Positions 1-5,445 of a stretch of DNA of 7,489 nucleotides are shown one piece after another. The notes beneath the pieces were generated by a model. It saw nothing but the letters and a program-made list of their open reading frames with translations, had not been told where the DNA came from and did no database searches. The DNA comes from Nocardioides sp. (GTDB taxonomy: Bacteria > Actinomycetota > Actinomycetes > Propionibacteriales > Nocardioidaceae), in NCBI GenBank assembly GCA_023252065.1, contig JAHEXO010000094.1, positions 1-7,489 of the forward strand, read 5' to 3'. The translations under genes and the position numbers were made by a program. Numbering within the stretch: position 1 is the stretch's first letter; every line of letters begins with the position of its first letter.

Positions 1-1
1 G

Positions 2-178
2 GGAGATCTCTGGGGCTGCGTGGGCAACTGGTACGCCGGGGAGTGGCGCACCGATCGGGCGCTGGGATACATCCATCGGGTGCAGCGAGAGCTGCGCAAC
101 CGCACCTGGTTGCAGTCCGACTGGAAGAGCATCGGGCCGTCCTGCTCCTCGACGTACGGATGTCCTCGTGGCAGCTAG
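2..178 (+). CDS. C-terminal fragment of an exported-looking protein of uncertain family
   Basis: This is the 3' end of a gene that begins before the window; 58 codons remain before a TAG stop. Third codon positions are almost all G or C, which marks this as the coding frame rather than the longer open frame overlapping it. The fragment is rich in Trp and Tyr and contains a WGCVGNWYAGEW stretch near its start, then a helical-looking YIHRVQRELRNRTW segment, then a short tail with two more cysteines. Three cysteines in 58 residues suggest a secreted, possibly disulfide-bonded domain. From memory, similar WGC-G-W-Y-G-W endings occur in secreted actinobacterial proteins, some annotated as wall hydrolases or lytic transglycosylase-like. 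I cannot verify this, and too little is present to assign a function. Confidence 0.7.
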   Translation, partial: GDLWGCVGNWYAGEWRTDRALGYIHRVQRELRNRTWLQSDWKSIGPSCSSTYGCPRGS

Positions 179-296
179 GACGGGCGGCCTATTCGACGAC
201 GGGAGTCAATGGTCCGCACCGTTTGCATGAGAAGTCCGCGGGCCTTCCCAAGACCGGGGCCGACGCTATCGGGCCAGGTCACGTCGCGTGTCGACG

Positions 297-318
297 TGCT
301 GGTGAACGGCCGGTGAAC
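297..318 (-). promoter_or_regulatory. Putative PhoP-type box (two 11-nt direct-repeat units)
   Basis: GGTGAACGGC occurs twice on the + strand with an 11-nt period (301-310 and 312-321). Read on the minus strand the two units are GTTCACCGGCC and GTTCACCAGCA. The Streptomyces PhoP direct-repeat unit, recalled as G(G/T)TCAYYYR(G/C)G with an 11-nt period, is matched at 9 of 11 positions by each. The helical-turn spacing suits a response regulator binding in tandem. No PhoP gene is in the window, and the box lies about 230 nt before the kinase start and upstream of the palindrome, so its target is unclear. Chance similarity is possible. Confidence 0.35.
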
Positions 319-345
319 GGCTCCCCCGCATGAGTGGTATTCCCC

Positions 346-370
346 ATACGCCGATCGGCGTATTTCTTCT
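346..370 (+). terminator. Perfect 18-nt palindrome with T-rich tail; terminator or operator
   Basis: ATACGCCGATCGGCGTAT (346-363) equals its own reverse complement. As RNA it can form a 7-bp stem (ATACGCC with GGCGTAT) and a GATC loop, followed directly by TTCTTCT (364-370). That arrangement suits an intrinsic terminator for the gene ending at 178, though the distance is long and the T-tract is interrupted by C. A fully symmetric 18-nt site could equally be the operator of a dimeric repressor. The sequence alone does not decide. Confidence 0.45.
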
Positions 371-435
371 ACGACAATTGCCCGAGCTCAGGCGTGATGA
401 GGCCACCCTTGGTCTCCGGGATTGCCTGGCTTGGG

Positions 436-464
436 TTTACACGACCCCAGTGGACGCGTAACTT
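436..464 (+). promoter_or_regulatory. Possible vegetative-sigma promoter of the kinase operon
   Basis: TTTACA (436-441) and TAACTT (459-464) are separated by 17 nt. The -35 matches TTGACA at five of six bases, and the -10 fits the relaxed actinobacterial TANNNT pattern. Transcription would begin near 471, giving a leader of about 80 nt before the kinase start. Found by eye in one intergenic region, so a chance match is quite possible. Confidence 0.3.
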
Positions 465-549
465 GCCGAATCCTTGGTGGACGGGGACGCAAAGGAAGTT
501 CACAAGGGCAGGGAAGGCTCGGGACTCCCGGGTTTTGGGGGGGAACCAC

Positions 550-1221
550 ATGCATCGCCATGCCGGGGGCAAGGGCGCGAGTCTCGAGGATCGCAGCAGG
601 AGCACACGTCAGAGATCCAGGTCCAGGGAGTCGGAGCCGCCGGCTCTCCAGCGCCTCAGGCACGACCTGAGGCAACCTCTGGCCGCCATCAGCTGGTCGG
701 TCGACGCGATGAACAGCACCGACGACGTGCCGGTCCACCTGGTCAGCATCCTGGACAACATCGGGCGCCAGGCGCGCTGGATGGACCGGCTGCTCAGCGA
801 GGTGCTGGACGAGCCCTTCGAGGTGGTCGTGGTCGACCTCGCCGACGCACTGGCCGGCTGCTGCTCGGCGCCGCCACCCGGCGCGTCGTACGACCTCACG
901 TTCACGAACGTCGGTGCCGTGCGGGTGCTCGTGGACCCGGTCGGTCTGGAGCGGGCGGCGCGCAACCTGCTGGACAACGCGATCCGGGCGGTCGCCGGCG
1001 GCGGCCGGATCGAGGTGACGGTCAGCGCGCGCGGCTCTCGAGGTGTGCTCGAGGTCGCCGACTCGGGGCCCGGGTTCGGAGCCCTCGCCCCACGGCAGGG
1101 CCACGGACTGGTCGTGGTACGCCACTTCGTCGAGCGGTTCGGCGGCGACCTGGAGTACGGAACCTCCGCACTCGGAGGCGCGCTCGTCCGGATGAGCCTG
1201 CCTCGCGCGTCGGGGTGGTAG
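550..1221 (+). CDS. Short soluble histidine kinase without sensor domain (HisKA + HATPase)
   Basis: Likely autophosphorylates on a histidine and passes the phosphate to the response regulator encoded 3 nt downstream. The protein has 223 residues. Residues 1-30 are basic and Arg/Ser-rich, with no membrane segment and no PAS, GAF or HAMP-like part. The H-box HDLRQPLAAI places the phospho-histidine at H38. The N-box ARNLLDNAI (137-145) carries N139 and N143. The G1 box is DSGPGFG (171-177), and a G2-like GHGLVVVRHF starts at 184. The ATG at 550 follows a run of seven G with 6-nt spacing; no other in-frame start lies between it and the H-box. An upstream GTG at 334 would add poorly coding sequence that includes the palindrome. 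The HxLxQPL form resembles FixL/HPK4 kinases. Input probably comes from a partner protein or a cytoplasmic signal (inference). Confidence 0.85.
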   Translation: MHRHAGGKGASLEDRSRSTRQRSRSRESEPPALQRLRHDLRQPLAAISWSVDAMNSTDDVPVHLVSILDNIGRQARWMDRLLSEVLDEPFEVVVVDLADALAGCCSAPPPGASYDLTFTNVGAVRVLVDPVGLERAARNLLDNAIRAVAGGGRIEVTVSARGSRGVLEVADSGPGFGALAPRQGHGLVVVRHFVERFGGDLEYGTSALGGALVRMSLPRASGW

Positions 1222-1224
1222 GCC

Positions 1225-1869
1225 GTGCGCATCGTCGTGTGCGACGACCACCGGCTCCTGCTGGAGTCGCTGTCTCGTTCGCTGGAGCTCAAGGGATGCA
1301 CCGTCGAGGCCGCCGTGTCCACCTCCGAGGAAGCGATCGCGGCCGTCCAACGCCTCCGTCCTGAGGTCCTGCTCATCGACCTGGGGTTCCCGGAGGGCGA
1401 CGGTCTCGTCGCTGCGCGTGAGGTCATGCGCCGGTTTCCCGAGACTCGCGTGGTGATCCTCACCGCCTCCGAGGACCCTGCCTGGCTGCTCGAGGCGGAC
1501 AAGCTCGGCGTGGCGGGCTACGTCGGCAAGGACGAGCGGCTCGACGGGATCGTGGACGCGTTGCGCCTGGCCGCCCAGGGGCGGGGTCGCGTCGACAAGT
1601 CGCTGCTGCGCCGGCTGGGTGGTGTCGAGTCCACCGCCACCGGCCAGGGCTCGCCGCTCGACAAGCTGACCACCCAGGAGCAGGTGGTCCTCGGCTGTCT
1701 CGGAGACGGGCTCTCCACCTCGGAGATCGTCGCGCGGCTGGGGATCAGCCACACCACCGTGCGCAGCCACATCCAGGCGATCCTGGCCAAGCTGGGGGTC
1801 CACTCCCGGCTCCAGGCCGTCGCGGTGCTCCGCGACGGCGGCGTCCGGCAGCGGGCGGTCGGTCAGTGA
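1225..1869 (+). CDS. NarL/FixJ-family response regulator, canonical receiver + LuxR HTH
   Basis: DNA-binding transcriptional regulator, 214 residues, probably phosphorylated by the kinase encoded just upstream. Residues 1-120 form a receiver with all the usual residues: acid pair D7/D8 (CDDH), phospho-acceptor D52 (LLIDLGFPEGDG), switch threonine T80 (VVILTAS) and lysine K102 (VGKDE). Residues 147-203 form a LuxR-type helix-turn-helix (LTTQEQVVLGCLGDGLSTSEIVARLGIS, shown in part: STSEIVARLGIS, then TVRSHIQAILAKLGVHSR). The start is a GTG 3 nt after the kinase stop, so translation is probably coupled. The stop codon overlaps the GTG of the next gene. Targets are unknown; the neighbouring operons are candidates. 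Confidence 0.93.
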   Translation: MRIVVCDDHRLLLESLSRSLELKGCTVEAAVSTSEEAIAAVQRLRPEVLLIDLGFPEGDGLVAAREVMRRFPETRVVILTASEDPAWLLEADKLGVAGYVGKDERLDGIVDALRLAAQGRGRVDKSLLRRLGGVESTATGQGSPLDKLTTQEQVVLGCLGDGLSTSEIVARLGISHTTVRSHIQAILAKLGVHSRLQAVAVLRDGGVRQRAVGQ

Positions 1870-2543
1870 CCACGACGACGGAGCGGGTCACCGTCCCCGA
1901 CCTGCGTCTCGCGCTGCTGCACCCGCAGCGGATCTGGGCGGAGACGCTCGAGTCCATGCTCGAGAGCCGGCCGGGCATCGCCGTCGCGGTCGCGCACACG
2001 ACGTACCACTGGATGCGCGGAGCCGTGGCTCGTGGTGACGTCGACGTGGCACTGGTGGGGCTCGACGGCAGTGACGTCGCGCCGGAGCAGCTCGAGGAGC
2101 TGCGCCAGGCCTGGCCCGACGTGAGCCTGGTGGTGATCAGCGAGTCCACCGACCCCCACCTCATCGCCGCTGCCGTCCGGGCCGGCGTCCGAGGCTGGCT
2201 GGGGCCCTCGGCGAGCATGGAGGAGCTCGTGCGGACGCTGTACGGCGTTCGCGACGGCGAGACCTGGCTCCCACCCCGGGTGACCACCGCCGTGCTCGAG
2301 TCGCTGCTCAGTGCAGAGCAGGCGCGCACCGCCTCGCGGGGAGCGGTCTCGAAGCTCTCCGAGCGCGAGCTGGAGATCCTCGACTGCCTCGCGCAGGGCA
2401 TGACCCGCGACGAGATCGGCAAGCACTTCCGGCTCTCCCCGCACACCGTGCGGACCCACATCAACCACGTGCTGCACAAGCTGGGGGTCCACTCGACCCT
2501 GGCCGCGGTGTCCCTCGCGAACAAGTCCCGCGCGCTGCGCTAG
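1866..2543 (+). CDS. LuxR-HTH regulator with degenerate (pseudo-)receiver
   Basis: DNA-binding regulator of 225 residues, related to the preceding one but unlikely to be phosphorylated. The receiver-like fold is recognisable at residues 12-130, yet the key positions are gone. The acid pair is replaced by H19/P20 (LLHPQRIW). The acceptor Asp position is G65 (VALVGLDG). The switch Thr is S92 (VVISES). The Lys is P114 (GWLGPSAS). The C-terminal HTH is intact: LSERELEILDCLAQGMT from 164, then HTVRTHINHVLHKLGVHS. GTG 1866 lies in the GTGA overlap with the upstream stop, a classic coupled start. It may act constitutively, bind a small molecule, or heterodimerise with the upstream regulator (inference). 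Its TAG stop shares the CTAG at 2540-2543 with the convergent ATP sulfurylase gene. Confidence 0.9.
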   Translation: MTTTTERVTVPDLRLALLHPQRIWAETLESMLESRPGIAVAVAHTTYHWMRGAVARGDVDVALVGLDGSDVAPEQLEELRQAWPDVSLVVISESTDPHLIAAAVRAGVRGWLGPSASMEELVRTLYGVRDGETWLPPRVTTAVLESLLSAEQARTASRGAVSKLSERELEILDCLAQGMTRDEIGKHFRLSPHTVRTHINHVLHKLGVHSTLAAVSLANKSRALR

Positions 2544-3640
2544 ACCCGGACGGTCAACGCGCCGGCGAGCTCGGCGACCACGTCGGGCGAGGCCAGCCAG
2601 AGGGGCACCTCCGAGCCGTTGCTCAGCAGCTCGCGCAGGCGGGTGCCCGACACGGTCATCGCCACCTCGCCCGACGGGACCTCGTCACGCGGCAGGTAGC
2701 CCCGGCCGTCGACGTAGACGAGCTCGGGCAGGCAGAGCGCCTCGAGCCCCAGCTCGGCCTCGTGCGCGGACACCAGCTCCTGCGCGGCGTACTGACCGTA
2801 GAAGGGCCTCCCGCGTGAGTCGTTGCCCGGCGCTGCTTGGTCGCGTCCCACCACGAAGTGGGTCGCCCCGAAGGTCCGCCTGACCACGGCATGCCAGAGC
2901 GCCTCGCGCGGCCCGGCCATCCGCATGGCCAGCGACAGCAGCGCGAGCATCGACCGCTCGGGCGGCAGCGACCGCATCACGGCCTGGTAGGACCGAGCGC
3001 GGACCGCAGCCGGGATGTCGCCCGGGCGGGTCGGGCCGACCACGGGATGGAGGAGCACGGCCGCCTCGGCGTCCTCGAGCGCGCGCATCACCAGGGCGCA
3101 GTGCGCTCCGTGCATCGGGTTGCGGGTGTTGAAGGCGACGACCTTGTTCCACCCCCGGCGTTCGATCTCGCTCCGGACCTCGTCGGGTGTCCGGACGAGG
3201 GGCGGCAGGTCGGGATGCTCGACATCGCGCAGCAGGTCGAGCCTCCCGGTGACGTACCAGGGGTGCGTGGCCGACTGCAGGTAGGCGACCGACGGGTGGG
3301 CCGGGTCGGTCGTGCCGAGGACGGCCTCCGCCTCCGCGAGGTGGTCGGGTCGCCAGGACTCGGTGATCGACAGGACGGCGAGCTCGTGCTCCTCGGCGTC
3401 GAGCAGCAGCAGGGTGCCGGTCCGGGTCGCCGCGCGGAGCGTCTCCTCGGGGATGTCGAGGGTGACGGGGACCGGCCAGAGCGAGCCGCTCTGCAGCCGC
3501 ATGCGGTCACACACCGACTCGTAGTCGGCCTGGCCCAGAAAGGTGTCCAGCGGCGCGAAGGCTCCCGACGCGATCAGCTCGAGGTCGCACAGCTGTCGGG
3601 GGGTGAGCACCCACGAGGCCGGCCGGCTAGGCGACTGCAT
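2540..3640 (-). CDS. sat: ATP sulfurylase (sulfate adenylyltransferase), variant active site
   Basis: Sulfate adenylyltransferase forms APS and pyrophosphate from ATP and sulfate. The protein has 366 residues with the N-terminal PUA-like part (LELIASGAFAPLDTFLGQADY, in part IASGAFAPLDTFLG from 23) followed by the catalytic domain. Catalytic motifs are FNTRNPMHGAH (170-180, H177 and H180 kept), LLHPVVGPTRPGDIP (196-210), LAMRMAGPREALWHA (237-251), VVGRDQAAPG (263-272) and TVSGTRLREL (329-338). AMRM-GPREA-WHA and the PFYG segment resemble the fungal and kinase-fused enzymes more than the Bacillus type, but no APS kinase domain is attached. Substitutions against the usual motifs are Gln to N171, Arg to G178, Asn to T256, His to Q268 and Gly to A270. 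The ATG overlaps the sulfotransferase gene by 14 nt, so it is the last gene of that operon. Activity is likely but unproven. Confidence 0.88.
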   Translation of the reverse strand: MQSPSRPASWVLTPRQLCDLELIASGAFAPLDTFLGQADYESVCDRMRLQSGSLWPVPVTLDIPEETLRAATRTGTLLLLDAEEHELAVLSITESWRPDHLAEAEAVLGTTDPAHPSVAYLQSATHPWYVTGRLDLLRDVEHPDLPPLVRTPDEVRSEIERRGWNKVVAFNTRNPMHGAHCALVMRALEDAEAAVLLHPVVGPTRPGDIPAAVRARSYQAVMRSLPPERSMLALLSLAMRMAGPREALWHAVVRRTFGATHFVVGRDQAAPGNDSRGRPFYGQYAAQELVSAHEAELGLEALCLPELVYVDGRGYLPRDEVPSGEVAMTVSGTRLRELLSNGSEVPLWLASPDVVAELAGALTVRV

Positions 3641-4478
3641 GCGCGTCAGCCCGGGTGAACCAGCGGTAGATCTTCTCCGCGCGCGACCTCGCGGCGGCCA
3701 GCCTCGGCTCGGACCAGGCGGCCTCGAGCGCGTCCTTGGCGCGGTCGCGTTCGGCGGACGGCATCCAGGTGCGGTCCCCGGACGCCGCCGGAGGCAGGGA
3801 GAGCACGTGGGTCTTGACGTCGTCCAGGGTGACCTCGCCGGACTCGAAGCCGAGCAGGACCGGTGAGAGCGAGTCGCGCTGTCCGACCAGCCGCCGGCAC
3901 CAGGCGAGCTGCTCCTCGCTGCCGTCGAGCACGCCGTACGACGTGCCGTACTTCGCGTTCGCCCGGGCCACGACGGCGCCGAAGTCGTGGGTCACCTCGT
4001 CGAAGTCGGCCACCACGAAGGCGTCGCGACACCCGACCAGCGACTCGTGGAACCGGCTGTACGCCCAGACCGCGTCCAGGAGGTCGACGCCCGGCTCCCG
4101 GACCACCTGCGACAGCACGGCCCCACGCGGCTCGCGGATCACCATGATGGTCGGCAGCCCACGCCGCGCCGCCGCCATCAGCTGGGCGGGGGCGTGCAGG
4201 TGGTGGGCCATCCGCACCGGCTCCGGCTGGGCGACCTGGAACGCGTAGACCGCGTAGGTGCTGGCCGACCGCGTGTAGCCGTCGATCACGACCTCGGTGT
4301 CGTCGTCGAGGACCCGAGGACTCGGCCCCGGGTACTTGTGGCGCGCGAAGGGCAGGTAGACCCGGGGGTGCTCCGTCGCCATCGTGCGCAGCCGGAGGCG
4401 GGCCCGCCGGGTGCGGCTCCGCTCCCCGGCGACGCCGCCCCCCTGCCAGAGAAGCAGCGCCTGCTCGACCGTGCTCAT
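3627..4478 (-). CDS. Sulfotransferase-like protein (putative PAPS-dependent)
   Basis: Probable transferase of sulfate from PAPS to an acceptor, 283 residues, no signal peptide or membrane segment seen. The segment VIDGYTRSASTYAVYAF (64-80) follows a beta-strand and resembles the 5'-phosphosulfate loop PRSGTTxL of sulfotransferases, with Ala replacing the usual Gly. IREPRGAVLSQ (114-124) resembles the 3'-phosphate motif, with R115 and S123. A histidine-rich AHHLH follows the first motif at 91-95. I chose ATG 4478 because GGGAG lies a few bases upstream and the start falls 10 nt after the phosphatase stop; an open extension to 4520 lacks such a site and overlaps that gene. Adjacency to an ATP sulfurylase gene supports the call. 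Alternative: another P-loop transferase or nucleotide-binding protein. The acceptor is unknown; a polysaccharide is plausible from context. Confidence 0.62.
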   Translation of the reverse strand: MSTVEQALLLWQGGGVAGERSRTRRARLRLRTMATEHPRVYLPFARHKYPGPSPRVLDDDTEVVIDGYTRSASTYAVYAFQVAQPEPVRMAHHLHAPAQLMAAARRGLPTIMVIREPRGAVLSQVVREPGVDLLDAVWAYSRFHESLVGCRDAFVVADFDEVTHDFGAVVARANAKYGTSYGVLDGSEEQLAWCRRLVGQRDSLSPVLLGFESGEVTLDDVKTHVLSLPPAASGDRTWMPSAERDRAKDALEAAWSEPRLAAARSRAEKIYRWFTRADAHAVA

Positions 4479-4488
4479 CGGGCTCCCG

Positions 4489-5163
4489 TCAGTCGACGTC
4501 GGTGCCCTCGGGCAGGGCATTGACCGAGATCCGCCCGTCCCGCACCGTGATGCTCGTCAGCGAGCCACGACCCACCGGGATCCGCCAGCTCTCGCCGCTC
4601 CCACCGGTGAGGCCGAGGACGAGCAGCCGGATCATCACCGCGTGGGTGACGCCGACGACGATCTCGCCGGCGTGGCGCTCCCCGATCAGCTCGACGGCCT
4701 GGGTGATCCGGGCCTGGGCGTCCATGAGCCGCTCGCCGGCAGGACAGACCGCGACCTCCGGGGACGAGCGATACGACGCGAACGCACGTGGGTCGTGCTG
4801 CTCGGCCTCCTGGGCGGTCAGCCCCTCCCACACCCCGTAGTCCACGTTGTTGAGCCCGTGCAGGATGCGCAGGTCGGGCACGCGTGCCTCGTAGGCGATG
4901 ATCTGCGCGGTGGCGACGGTGCGCCGCAGTGGCCCGGTGTAGACGGCCGTCAGGCCACACGGCGACAGCACCCGCGCGGCGTCGACGGCGTCCTGGTAGC
5001 CCTGCGCGTCGAGCGGTACGTCGCGACGTCCGCGGTAGCGGTTCTGCACGTTGAGCGTGGTGGTGCCGTGCCTGACCAGGAACAGCTGACAGGTGCCCTG
5101 GATGGGGCGCACCACAGCTCGCAGTCGTTCGACGTCGAGCTCGGTCTTCTCCGCGAGGGTCAT
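4489..5163 (-). CDS. Histidine phosphatase family protein (phosphoglycerate mutase-like)
   Basis: Cytoplasmic phosphohydrolase or mutase-type enzyme of 224 residues, first gene of the phosphatase-sulfotransferase-sulfurylase operon. The catalytic RHG lies at 31-33 (FLVRHGTTTLN), giving nucleophile H32 and phosphate-binding R31. A second arginine is at R80 or R81 (YTGPLRRTVATAQ), and the second catalytic histidine is H174 (VVGVTHAVMIR). In the loop that normally reads L-x-E-x-x-x-G-x-W-E-G, the sequence is LNNVDYGVWEG (104-114), so the usual acid Glu is N106; D108 could substitute. ATG 5163 is preceded by GGAAGGA with 9-nt spacing. The substrate is unknown. The family includes phosphatases for sugar phosphates, nucleotides and cofactors. 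Its place in a sulfation operon suggests it may process an intermediate or by-product there, but that is inference. Confidence 0.87.
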   Translation of the reverse strand: MTLAEKTELDVERLRAVVRPIQGTCQLFLVRHGTTTLNVQNRYRGRRDVPLDAQGYQDAVDAARVLSPCGLTAVYTGPLRRTVATAQIIAYEARVPDLRILHGLNNVDYGVWEGLTAQEAEQHDPRAFASYRSSPEVAVCPAGERLMDAQARITQAVELIGERHAGEIVVGVTHAVMIRLLVLGLTGGSGESWRIPVGRGSLTSITVRDGRISVNALPEGTDVD

Positions 5164-5445
5164 CGATCCGCGTCCTTCCGTGCCATCCGTGAAGTCATGC
5201 CGTCGGTGAAGCAGAGGCCGTCCAGCCGGAGCGTCTTGGGGGAAACCGGGAGGCCCCGGCTGGGCGGGCTGGCGACCAGTACAAGGCTCGGCAGCCTCGG
5301 TGCGCGTGGTCCAAAGTGCGTATGCGCAGTCATCATTTCTTCACTCGTGAGCGCGCCGCGCGCATGCCCATACTCGAGGCAGCGCCACGGTGACCCGAGG
5401 CGTCAGGACCCGAGCACCGGCTGCTCGGGCCGGTCAGGGGGCTGC
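5164..5445. other. Divergent intergenic region rich in hairpins
   Basis: This 282-nt spacer separates the starts of the minus-strand sulfation operon and the plus-strand antiporter gene, so promoters for both should lie here. I found no clear -35/-10 pair for either direction. Visible structure includes CCGGG-AGGC-CCCGG (5246-5259), AGGCT-CGGC-AGCCT (5284-5297), the longer hairpin at 5409-5429, and GACCCGAG repeated at 5392 and 5407. A relatively A/T-rich patch lies at about 5328-5345. A small structured RNA cannot be excluded. Confidence 0.55.
5409..5429 (+). promoter_or_regulatory. 8-bp inverted repeat just upstream of the antiporter start
   Basis: CCCGAGCA (5409-5416) and TGCTCGGG (5422-5429) are perfect reverse complements around the 5-nt loop CCGGC. 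The element ends 16 nt before the ATG at 5446 and abuts the AGGGGG ribosome site at about 5436-5441. There is no T-tract, so it is not a simple terminator. It could be a dimeric operator or an mRNA hairpin that affects translation of the antiporter. Confidence 0.4.

Larger units (their letters stand above)
179..549. other. 371-nt intergenic region with regulatory-looking elements
   Basis: No convincing gene lies here. Open frames crossing it have mixed third positions and visibly more A/T than the neighbouring genes. In order it holds a GTTCACC-type direct repeat (301-318), a perfect palindrome with a T-rich tail (346-370), a possible promoter (436-464), and a G-rich tract just before the kinase start (537-543). 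Its length and content suit a boundary between the upstream gene and the start of the kinase operon. Confidence 0.7.

Noticed and set aside
43..333. Open frame over the 5' end and first intergenic region
   Set aside because: It overlaps the well-coded fragment at 2-178 in another frame, and its second half has no coding bias.
483..496. GGGGACGCAAAGG, resembling the conserved box of c-di-GMP-I riboswitches
   Set aside because: Only this short box matches. The GCAAACC strand and the GUAGC-GGGUUACCG half are not recognisable around it. A covariance search with RF01051 over 400-550 would settle it.
334..549. In-frame upstream extension of the histidine kinase from GTG 334
   Set aside because: Third positions are mixed, the extension would contain the palindrome and the likely promoter, and ATG 550 has a G-rich ribosome site.
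388..1803. Long minus-strand open frame opposite the kinase and regulator
   Set aside because: It is the antisense shadow of two clear genes in high-GC DNA; its translation is Arg/His/Asp-rich without motifs.
4479..4520. GTG 4520 as the sulfotransferase start
   Set aside because: It would overlap the phosphatase gene by 32 nt and has no better ribosome site; ATG 4478 has GGGAG just upstream.
5187..5211. CCGTGAAG and CGGTGAAG as a second Pho-like repeat upstream of the phosphatase
   Set aside because: The spacing is 17 nt rather than 11 and the last base of the core differs, so it does not fit the PhoP pattern.
4384..5445. Long upstream extension of the antiporter reading frame
   Set aside because: It lies antisense to the sulfotransferase and phosphatase genes; the hydrophobic protein begins at ATG 5446 with a ribosome site.
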